From contig JBEIRY010000044.1 in NCBI GenBank assembly GCA_040375675.1, positions 1 to 13,069 of the forward strand: a stretch of 13,069 bases of DNA. Reading direction: 5' to 3'. Position numbers and translations under genes: made by a program. Numbering within the stretch: position 1 is the stretch's first letter; every line of letters begins with the position of its first letter. The DNA is from CAIUSP01 sp040375675 (lineage in GTDB: Bacteria > Actinomycetota > Thermoleophilia > Solirubrobacterales > 70-9). A model generated the notes under the pieces. The model was not told where the DNA came from. It made no database searches and worked only from the letters and a program-made list of their open reading frames with translations. Positions 5,554-11,769 of this stretch are shown piece after piece.

Positions 5554-6792
5554 ATGAGCAGCTCCTTCAAGGCACCCAGGGGCACCTTCGACGCGCTCCC
5601 CGAGCAGCAGCCGGCAAGACGGCTGGTCGAGGACACCTCGCGCCTGCTGTTGGAGCGCGCAGGTTACGCGCGCATAGAGACCCCGATCTTCGAGGAGACC
5701 TCCCTCTTTGCGCGTGGTGTGGGGGAGAGCACCGACATCGTGACCAAGCAGATGTTCTCCTTCACCGATCAGGGCGATCGCGAGTTGACGCTGCGACCCG
5801 AAGGGACCGCCTCGGTCTGCCGGGCATACCTCGAGCACGGAATGCAGAAGTTGCCGCAGCCAGTGAAGCTCTGGTACTCGGGCGCCTTCTTTCGCCACGA
5901 GAGACCTCAGGCTGGCCGCTACAGGCAGTTCCACCAGATAGGAGCCGAGGCGATCGGCTCGGACTCTCCGCTGGTAGACGCGGAGATGATTATCTTGCTG
6001 GCCGACCTGATCTCGGCACTGGGGATCAGCGATGCGCGCCTTCGCCTCGGCAGCCTCGGCTCGATCGAGTCGCGAGCCAAGTATCTGGAGGATCTCCGCG
6101 AGTACCTTCGCGCCCACGACTCAGATCTCTCTGAAGAGGTTCGCGGGCGGATCGAGTCCAACCCACTGCGCGCCTTCGATGCCGATCACGAGGGAACCGC
6201 CAAGGTGATGGCAGAGGCTCCGACCATGCTGGACCGACTCGATGCCGACGACGCCGCGCACTTCGAGGTGGTCCAGGCTGTGCTCGACGATCTCGGCGTC
6301 GCCTACGAACTCGATCCCAGCCTCGTAAGGGGGCTCGACTACTACACACGCACTGTCTTCGAGTTCACCTGCGACAGCCTCGGTGCGCAGTCAGGAGTTG
6401 GCGGAGGTGGCCGCTATGACGGCCTGATCGAGCAGCTCGGAGGCAAACCGACCCCTGCGGTTGGCTGGGCTGCCGGAATAGAGCGGCTCGTCTTGGCGAT
6501 GCCAGATGGAGTTGCCGCTCCAAGGGCGCAGGTATTCGTAGTCGCCGACGATGAACACCGCGAGCAGGCGATCAAGTTGGTGGTGGATCTGCGTCGTACC
6601 GGGACTTCGGCCGACCTCGACCTTGCGGGGAGGGCAACCAAGGGGCAGATGAAGCAGGCCGACAGAGTGGGAGCTGCCAGCTGCGTGATCCTCGCCGCAG
6701 GTGAGGAGCCGGTCATACGTGACATGGAAAGCGGCGAACAGACCACGGTTGGGCTGGACTCACTCGTGGAAAGGCTTTCGGCCGACGCCTGA
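5554..6792 (+). CDS. hisS: Histidyl-tRNA synthetase
   Basis: This 412-residue class II synthetase charges tRNA-His with histidine using ATP. Visible landmarks in order are: KAPRGTFD at the N-terminus (6-13, motif typical of HisRS), motif 1 around 40-48, TLRPEGTASVCRAY (79-92), motif 2 FFRHERPQAGRYRQFHQ (112-128), the HisA motif RGLDYYTRTVFEF (259-271) whose Arg contacts the substrate, the HisB motif GGGGRYDGL (283-291), motif 3 AAGIERL (306-312), and an anticodon-binding domain from about 325 to the end. Length is normal for bacterial HisRS. It is followed after 53 bases by aspS, a gene pair also found in Firmicutes. No T-box or attenuator precedes it. Confidence 0.97.
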   Translation: MSSSFKAPRGTFDALPEQQPARRLVEDTSRLLLERAGYARIETPIFEETSLFARGVGESTDIVTKQMFSFTDQGDRELTLRPEGTASVCRAYLEHGMQKLPQPVKLWYSGAFFRHERPQAGRYRQFHQIGAEAIGSDSPLVDAEMIILLADLISALGISDARLRLGSLGSIESRAKYLEDLREYLRAHDSDLSEEVRGRIESNPLRAFDADHEGTAKVMAEAPTMLDRLDADDAAHFEVVQAVLDDLGVAYELDPSLVRGLDYYTRTVFEFTCDSLGAQSGVGGGGRYDGLIEQLGGKPTPAVGWAAGIERLVLAMPDGVAAPRAQVFVVADDEHREQAIKLVVDLRRTGTSADLDLAGRATKGQMKQADRVGAASCVILAAGEEPVIRDMESGEQTTVGLDSLVERLSADA

Positions 6793-6837
6793 AGCGGCAG
6801 AGGTCTCCCGCACTGAGGCCGCTCGGCTTGCGAGACT
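6793..6837 (+). repeat. Two crossing inverted repeats in the hisS-aspS gap
   Basis: AGCGGC (6793-6798) is complementary to GCCGCT (6818-6823). GGTCTC (6802-6807) is complementary to GAGACT (6832-6837) with one G-T pair. The two pairings overlap in order, so they could be alternatives or form a pseudoknot just before the aspS ATG at 6846. Both arms are short and the sequence is GC-rich, so chance is a real explanation. Confidence 0.3.
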
Positions 6838-6845
6838 GAAGGTCA

Positions 6846-8654
6846 ATGTCAACGAGTTTGCCTTCCCCCAAATCGAACCGCTTTCGCGACGCCTGGTGCG
6901 GCGAGGTCCTGCCCGAGCGCGTAGGCAAGGCCGTGCGCGTTGCCGGCTGGGTGCACCGCAGGCGCGACCACGGCGGTCTCGTATTCATCGACCTGCGCGA
7001 CCGCACCGGACTGGTGCAGTTGGTCTTCGACCCCGAGGATGCTGGCGAGGCATTCGAGCTCGGCCACAAGCTCCGTTCCGAAGATGTGCTGAGTGTTTCG
7101 GGCCCGGTGGTGGAGCGCTCCACCGAGACCGTCAACCCCGACCTTCCTACCGGCTCGGTCGAGATACGGGTAACGGAGGCTGATCTGCTTTCGCATGCCG
7201 AGACACCTCCATTCGAGATCGAGTCATTCTCCGGTGAGGTCTCGGAGGAGACACGGCTGAAGTACCGCTATCTGGATCTGCGCCGTGACCGGATGCGCGA
7301 GGCGATGGAGTTGCGGCACAGGGTCGCCAGAGCGATGCGCGAGTTCCTCTCCGACGAGGGCTTTCTCGAGGTCGAGACGCCGGTACTCACTCGCTCCACA
7401 CCTGAGGGTGCTCGTGACTTTCTCGTTCCGAGCCGACACCGTCAAGGATCCTTCTATGCGCTCCCGCAGTCGCCACAGTTGTTCAAGCAGCTGCTGATGG
7501 TCGGAGGTGTCGAGCGTTACTTCCAGATTGCGCGCTGCTTCCGCGATGAGGATCTGCGCGCGGATCGTCAGCCCGACTTCACTCAGCTCGATATCGAGAT
7601 GTCCTTCGTCGAGTCAGAGGATGTGATCGAGGTCAACGAGCGCCTGTTGGCCGCGGTGCTCGGGGAGTGCGGAATCGAGCTCGACCTGCCAATGCAGCGA
7701 ATCCCTTACGACGAGGCCATCTCGCGCTTTGGGACCGACCGACCAGATGTCAGGTTTGGTCTCGAGCTGTGCGAGATCACAGATGTCTTCCGGGGTTCGG
7801 AGTTCAAGGCGTTCGCCGATGCGATCGAAGGCGGCGCAGTAGTCCGCGCACTGAATGCAGGCGCACACGAGATGTCGCGCTCTGAACTCGACGGTCTCGT
7901 CTCCGAGGCTCAGGAGATCGGTGCCAAGGGGCTGGTCTGGGCCGTGGTCGAAGAGGGTGGCTGGAAGTGTCCGATCGCCAAGTTCCTCACTGACGATGAG
8001 ATCTCGGCCGCCAACAAGCAGCTCGGCGCAAAGCCAGGTGATGTGCTTTTGATCGTCGCCGATGCCCCGCTCGCCTCAGCCGAGATACTCGGCGAGCTGC
8101 GTAATCGACTCGGCAAGAGGCTGGAGCTGATACCCGAGGGCGTGCACAGCCTCGTCTGGGTAGTCGATTGGCCGCTTTTTGCCTGGAACGAAGAGGCGAA
8201 ATCCTGGGATCCACTGCACCATCCGTTCACCTCTCCCGAGGGAGACCTCGACCCATCGGATCCAGGCAGTGCTAGGGCCAGGGCATATGACGTGGTTTGG
8301 AACGGCTGGGAGATCGGTGGTGGGTCTGTGCGTATCTCCGATTCCGCGACCCAGTCGAGCGTATTCGAGGTACTCGGGATACCCGATGACGTGGCCGAGG
8401 ACCGCTTCGGCTTCCTCCTGCAGGCTCTCCGTCACGGGGCCCCGCCACACGGTGGAATCGCCTACGGTTTGGATCGGATTGTGGCGTTGATACACGGCTC
8501 AGATTCGATTCGCGAGGTAATTGCATTCCCCAAGACGGCTTCGGGGGCAGACCCTCTAACCGGCGCTCCTGCGGCCGCGGACCCGATTCAGCTGCGTGAA
8601 CTGGGCCTCGGAGGCCGCGCACCTCGCAAGCAGCCAAAGGACGGAGAAGAGTGA
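6846..8654 (+). CDS. aspS: Aspartyl-tRNA synthetase, likely non-discriminating (Asp/Asn)
   Basis: This 602-residue class II enzyme has the bacterial AspRS layout: an N-terminal OB-fold anticodon domain (about 17-120), a linker with KYRYLDLRR (139-147), a catalytic core with ALPQSPQ.FKQ (205-214) and motif 2 ARCFRDEDLRADRQPDFTQLDIE (229-251), a bacterial GAD insertion (about 300-410), and motif 3 GGIAYGLDR (536-544). In the OB-fold the HRRRDHGGLVFIDLRD stretch (37-52) has His42 where discriminating enzymes such as E. coli AspRS have Leu. Non-discriminating enzymes such as that of Pseudomonas aeruginosa have His, so this enzyme probably also mischarges tRNA-Asn for GatCAB amidation. The second specificity position (Lys in E. 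coli, Gly in Pseudomonas) aligns with Glu94. The stop overlaps the next gene as GTGA. Starts at ATG 6846; no strong ribosome binding site. Confidence 0.97.
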   Translation: MSTSLPSPKSNRFRDAWCGEVLPERVGKAVRVAGWVHRRRDHGGLVFIDLRDRTGLVQLVFDPEDAGEAFELGHKLRSEDVLSVSGPVVERSTETVNPDLPTGSVEIRVTEADLLSHAETPPFEIESFSGEVSEETRLKYRYLDLRRDRMREAMELRHRVARAMREFLSDEGFLEVETPVLTRSTPEGARDFLVPSRHRQGSFYALPQSPQLFKQLLMVGGVERYFQIARCFRDEDLRADRQPDFTQLDIEMSFVESEDVIEVNERLLAAVLGECGIELDLPMQRIPYDEAISRFGTDRPDVRFGLELCEITDVFRGSEFKAFADAIEGGAVVRALNAGAHEMSRSELDGLVSEAQEIGAKGLVWAVVEEGGWKCPIAKFLTDDEISAANKQLGAKPGDVLLIVADAPLASAEILGELRNRLGKRLELIPEGVHSLVWVVDWPLFAWNEEAKSWDPLHHPFTSPEGDLDPSDPGSARARAYDVVWNGWEIGGGSVRISDSATQSSVFEVLGIPDDVAEDRFGFLLQALRHGAPPHGGIAYGLDRIVALIHGSDSIREVIAFPKTASGADPLTGAPAAADPIQLRELGLGGRAPRKQPKDGEE

Positions 8655-10123
8655 CCGAAGGAAGACCCCCCGAAGACCCTCAGCGCCCCGAAGATCCGGG
8701 CGCAGGCGATGCAGACTGGCGACCTAAGCTGCCGGAGCCGGATCCGACCGAGCTTGGTCCACCGACCCCGATAGAGGAGATTCCGGCTGTCGACCCGTCC
8801 TCGATCCCCGATCCGCTCGAGACCGGTGAGTGGAAGACCGCTCCAGACCCCTTCGACACAGGCGTACACAGGGCTCAGCGTGAAGCGGCGGGCGGCAAGA
8901 AGAAGAAGCGCAAAGGGAAGGGCAGAGGCTCCTCGCGCACTGAGCAGCGGCGCCCAGAGACCGCCGAGCGGCGAGCGGCTGCTCCCGCAGCTGCAACGAC
9001 CGGCGCTTCGAGGCAGCCCTCCGACTCTCAGTTGAAGCGACGACGCCTCACCGCTCTGGTCGCTGGAGTGATTGGGATCGTCGTCGTGGTCGTGTTGATC
9101 ATCCTCTTGGCCAAGGGGTGCGGAGGCGGTGGCGTCACGTCTGATTCCGAGCCCACCGTTTCGGAGATGATCGGCCAGACGATCATCGGTCGGGTCGGCG
9201 ACGAGGGGCCGAGCAAGGGGATGCTCAAGCGAGTCGAACGCGGTGAGCTTTCCGGGGTCTTGATGGGTGCAGGTCGCCCCGAGGATGCCCAGAGGTACTC
9301 ATCCAAGCTCCAGAAGGCTGCCACTCGCGGTAACCAGCCTCCGGTGCTGGTGATGATCGATCAAGAGGGCGGCTACGTAAAGCGCCTGCCAGGCCCGCCG
9401 GATATCGGTCCGAACGAGATCGAGGCTGCAGGCGGTGAAAAGGCCGCGCTCTCAGAGGGCCGCAAGACGGGTGAGTTCCTCAAGCCACTTGGCATCAACA
9501 TCGATCTTGCGCCAGTCGTAGATGTGGCTCACGACAACACCGCCGACACCATCGCCTCTCGAACTTACGGCAGCGATCCCGCGACGGTTGGCCGTTACGG
9601 AGCTGCCTTCGTAGAGGGACTGCAGGGCGCAGGAGTCGCCGCTACGCCCAAGCACTTCCCGGCACTCGGGCTTTCGAGCGACAACACCGACTTCGGTGCG
9701 GTAACCGTCGACGCGAGCGCCAGCGAGATAAAGGCAGACATGGAGTCATTCCGTGCCCCGATCAAGGCAGGCGCCCGTCTGGTGATGGTCTCTAGCGCGG
9801 TCTTCCCGGCGCTTGGTGGCGACGAGCAGGCTGTCTACTCCTCCGAGATCATCGGTGACTCCCTCAGAGGACAGCTCGGATTCGATGGCGCGGTGATAAG
9901 CGACGATCTCGAATCGCCTGCCGCCGGTACGGCGCCGGGCGATGCCGCATTCCGCGCAGTCAGGGCGGGAGTCGACCTGGTGCTCTTTGCCCGCACCGAT
10001 GGTGCTGCCGTGAGTGCTTTCAGTGCACTCGAGAAGTCGGTCAAGAATGGCCGCCTGGATCGCAGTGTCCTGCGAAGCGCCTATGACCGCATTCAGGCAC
10101 TGAAGCGCGCCATCGAGGGCTAG
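8651..10123 (+). CDS. Membrane-anchored GH3 (NagZ-like) family protein with altered acid/base loop
   Basis: This is a 490-residue protein with three parts. Residues 1-130 are a Pro/Glu/Asp-rich then strongly basic (GGKKKKRKGKGRG, 81-93) tail, probably cytoplasmic. One membrane helix lies at about 133-154. The rest is an outside glycoside hydrolase family 3 barrel (about 168-490). GH3/NagZ marks are MIDQEGG (235-241), INIDLAPVVDV (282-292), KHFP (334-337) and the nucleophile loop VISDDLE (415-421). The acid/base loop of NagZ, KH.PG.G....D-S/T-H, reads KHFPALGLSSDNTD here: the Asp-Ser-His becomes N345-T346-D347, and the Arg after EGG is Tyr. A beta-N-acetylglucosaminidase role in peptidoglycan turnover is therefore uncertain. 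GTG 8651 overlaps the aspS TGA and follows GGAGAAG (8643-8649), a good ribosome binding site, so coupling is likely. Confidence 0.85.
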   Translation: MTEGRPPEDPQRPEDPGAGDADWRPKLPEPDPTELGPPTPIEEIPAVDPSSIPDPLETGEWKTAPDPFDTGVHRAQREAAGGKKKKRKGKGRGSSRTEQRRPETAERRAAAPAAATTGASRQPSDSQLKRRRLTALVAGVIGIVVVVVLIILLAKGCGGGGVTSDSEPTVSEMIGQTIIGRVGDEGPSKGMLKRVERGELSGVLMGAGRPEDAQRYSSKLQKAATRGNQPPVLVMIDQEGGYVKRLPGPPDIGPNEIEAAGGEKAALSEGRKTGEFLKPLGINIDLAPVVDVAHDNTADTIASRTYGSDPATVGRYGAAFVEGLQGAGVAATPKHFPALGLSSDNTDFGAVTVDASASEIKADMESFRAPIKAGARLVMVSSAVFPALGGDEQAVYSSEIIGDSLRGQLGFDGAVISDDLESPAAGTAPGDAAFRAVRAGVDLVLFARTDGAAVSAFSALEKSVKNGRLDRSVLRSAYDRIQALKRAIEG

Positions 10124-10134
10124 GCAGTCGGCTC

Positions 10135-11160
10135 GTGCGCAAGTCTCTCGCACCTGACGACTCCAGAGACCTCCTTCGCGAGCTTGCAGCTCTGCTGATA
10201 GCTCTGGGTGCGGCGATGTGGGTGCTTCGCACCGGTGCCGCGGCAGGAGCGTTTGCCTCCTTCTGCATCCTCGCGATTCCGGCCTGCCTGTTGCTCTGGA
10301 TGGCGTTGTCGGACTTTCCGTCACAGAAGACGACCCGCCCATGGCAGGCTGTCGACGCGACAGTCGGGATCGTGCTGGCGGTTCTGGCGCTACGACAGTT
10401 GGCCAACTGGCTCGGAGAGCCAGGTGACGCCTCCAACGGCATGAACATCTTCTGGACCTTCTCTCTGGGAGCAGCGATCGCTGCCTGGTCGGCACGCAAG
10501 GCAGGCGTTCGTTTTCAGATCCTCCTTGCCTGCCTGCTCTCGGCCATTGCCCTGGCCGGCCTCCTCAATGTGATCTTGAGCGGCGGAGTCGTGGGGAGCT
10601 TTGGCGTCTTCAGGGGATTGATGTTCATCTACGCGTTGGTGCTTGCGGGCATTGGCGTGAGGATCTGGCGCTCTGATCAAGCCAGTGAGGTGCGGTCGGT
10701 CTCATCAGAGCTCACCGACCCAGAGGCGGGGCGCTCGCTGCGCAATGCCTCGGAGGTATTCACCTCAGCTGCAGTGGTTGCAGTATTTGCCTGCGGCTAT
10801 GGAATAACTTCTGCGCTCGGGCTGATTCCGACCATCGCAGACATCGACAGCGCTGGCTCCGGCATCATCTGGGAGGTCCTCCTGCTGCTGGTTGGGGTCG
10901 TCTCGGTGGTGGCTGGCGCCGGGATAGGTTCACGCGGACTTACCTGGGCAGGGGGAATCGGTTTGATCCTCTTCTTCTTCATCGTTGGAGCCGATGTCCA
11001 TTCCGGGCAGCGGCGCCCTGATGCCTTCGGTGTCTGGCCGGCGGTCTTGCTCGGTCTCGGTGTGGGATTTCTGATCGTGAGCCTGGTCCCAGAGTCCAGT
11101 CTCGGCAGGGCACCCAAGCGGCTCGTCGAGCGTCTGCGCAGCGGTGGCCGAAGCAGCTGA
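10135..11160 (+). CDS. Polytopic membrane protein of unknown function
   Basis: This 341-residue GTG-initiated protein has about nine or ten hydrophobic segments, at roughly 16-32, 36-56, 73-92, 104-120, 126-147, 153-177, 208-231, 243-263, 269-286 and 298-318. Between the sixth and seventh is a polar loop (about 178-206) rich in Ser, Glu and Arg. The tail (GRAPKRLVERLRSGGRSS) is basic and should be cytoplasmic. I see no transporter, enzyme or polysaccharide-synthesis signature and do not assign a family. It starts 11 bases after the GH3 gene stop and overlaps the following NTF2-like gene by 17 bases, so it is probably part of the same transcription unit. No Shine-Dalgarno sequence at useful distance; GAGGG lies 15 bases before the GTG, and the TAGGCA at 10121-10126 is only a partial -10 match. 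Confidence 0.75.
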   Translation: MRKSLAPDDSRDLLRELAALLIALGAAMWVLRTGAAAGAFASFCILAIPACLLLWMALSDFPSQKTTRPWQAVDATVGIVLAVLALRQLANWLGEPGDASNGMNIFWTFSLGAAIAAWSARKAGVRFQILLACLLSAIALAGLLNVILSGGVVGSFGVFRGLMFIYALVLAGIGVRIWRSDQASEVRSVSSELTDPEAGRSLRNASEVFTSAAVVAVFACGYGITSALGLIPTIADIDSAGSGIIWEVLLLLVGVVSVVAGAGIGSRGLTWAGGIGLILFFFIVGADVHSGQRRPDAFGVWPAVLLGLGVGFLIVSLVPESSLGRAPKRLVERLRSGGRSS

Positions 11161-11503
11161 TCCGGCCACCCGGGACTTGATCGAGCGCCTGCTCGATTCG
11201 GTCAGCCGCGGCGATGCAGAAGGCTTGCGATCCATGTCGGATGACTCGGTCACGATCCACACGGCGCGCGGTGAGTTGGTCGGGCCCGATGCAGCGGCAG
11301 GGTGGGTGTCGAAGCGGTTCGACCACCTCGACCGCCGATATCGCCTGATCGACCTCGAGCCAACATCGGATGGCGTGAGCGTCACCGCTGCGCTCGAGTA
11401 CGTATGGCGAGAGTCCGAGGAGGTTGCAGATTCGACCGAGGTCGAGATAGAGATTGGGCTCAAGGGCGGGCGGATAGCTTCTTGGCGGGTGGTGGAGGAG
11501 TAA
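11144..11503 (+). CDS. NTF2-like / SnoaL-like small protein
   Basis: This 119-residue protein has the pattern of the cone-shaped NTF2-like fold. An N-terminal helix pair (DLIERLLDSVSRGDAEGLRSMSDDSVTIHT, split around residues 11-40) is followed by G-ELVGPDAAAGWVSKRF (the pocket helix) and then four alternating strands, the last ending SWRVVEE. Such proteins act as small enzymes, ligand binders or partner domains; nothing in the sequence fixes a substrate. There is no signal peptide, so it should be cytoplasmic. The GTG start at 11144 lies inside the end of the upstream membrane-protein gene (17-base overlap), suggesting translation by re-initiation and a possible functional link to that protein. 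A hairpin directly after the TAA suggests the transcription unit ends here. Confidence 0.75.
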   Translation: MAEAADPATRDLIERLLDSVSRGDAEGLRSMSDDSVTIHTARGELVGPDAAAGWVSKRFDHLDRRYRLIDLEPTSDGVSVTAALEYVWRESEEVADSTEVEIEIGLKGGRIASWRVVEE

Positions 11504-11545
11504 CCAGCTACCCCTGTTGGCGCCACGCTTGCGCTGGTAGGCTGG
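11504..11545 (+). terminator. Hairpin directly after the NTF2-like gene
   Basis: CCAGC-TACC (11504-11512) pairs with GGTA-G-GCTGG (11536-11545) with one bulged G. The 23-base interior holds a further self-complementary TGGCGCCA. It begins at the base after the TAA stop. No T-tract follows, so if it ends transcription it would be of the U-poor kind described in high-GC Gram-positives. Confidence 0.4.
11538..11543 (+). promoter_or_regulatory. Candidate -10 element upstream of the tad genes
   Basis: TAGGCT is identical to the element at 4850-4855. A start 7 bases downstream would be at about 11550, giving tadA a 5' untranslated leader of about 220 bases. It also forms part of the 3' arm of the preceding hairpin, so termination and initiation signals overlap. 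No clear -35 (TTGGCG at 11517-11522 is 15 bases away). Confidence 0.3.
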
Positions 11546-11769
11546 GAAGTGGGGTTCGAACTCGTTCGACAGCCGTCCCCAATGTTGACCCAACACAATC
11601 GGCCAGGGTGTCGATTTCCGGTGTCCTCAGTTGCGCTGAGTTCATCCGGTAGACGCCCACCTCTCCAAAGACGGGTTCTCAGGCCGGGACGGCAACGGCG
11701 AGTTGGAGCCCCTTTTATCTTCTGCTCTGCACAGGGGAGAAGCTCGGTCTCCCGGGCCTCACCGCTTCA
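11546..11769 (+). other. Non-coding, structure-rich leader before tadA
   Basis: I find no convincing gene here; the open frame from GTG 11549 has poor third-position GC and an arginine/serine-rich product. Inverted repeats are frequent. CTCAG-TTGCG-CTGAG lies at 11626-11640. A long-range stem GGCCGGGA (11682-11689) pairs with TCCCGGGCC (11750-11758) with one bulged G. Inside it GAGC (11706-11709) pairs with GCTC (11742-11745), and CCCCT (11709-11713) is complementary to AGGGG (11733-11737). A competing CTTCT (11719-11723)/AGAAG (11738-11742) and a CGGT (11745-11748)/ACCG (11761-11764) hairpin close to the ATG suggest alternative folds. No known riboswitch class was recognised by eye. There is also no Shine-Dalgarno sequence before either tadA start. 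Confidence 0.4.
11556..11569. repeat. Perfect dyad TCGAAC-TC-GTTCGA
   Basis: This is a 6+2+6 inverted repeat just downstream of the candidate -10 at 11538. Its half-sites equal those of the Gram-positive LexA (SOS) box, but the spacer is 2 bases instead of 4. It could be an operator for another dimeric regulator, or chance. Confidence 0.35.

Noticed and set aside
9097..9130. Lipoprotein signal (Cys157 after the GH3 membrane helix)
   Set aside because: The residues before Cys are L-A-K-G, with Lys at a position that does not fit a lipobox, and about 130 residues precede the helix.
11709..11742. True H-type pseudoknot from CCCCT/AGGGG and CTTCT/AGAAG
   Set aside because: The loop that must cross the first stem would have zero bases, which is sterically unlikely; alternative stems are the better reading.
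11640..11760. c-di-GMP (GEMM) riboswitch
   Set aside because: GGGACGGCAACGGC only loosely resembles the GEMM core GGGACGCAAAGCC; the GGCAAACC and tetraloop parts are missing.
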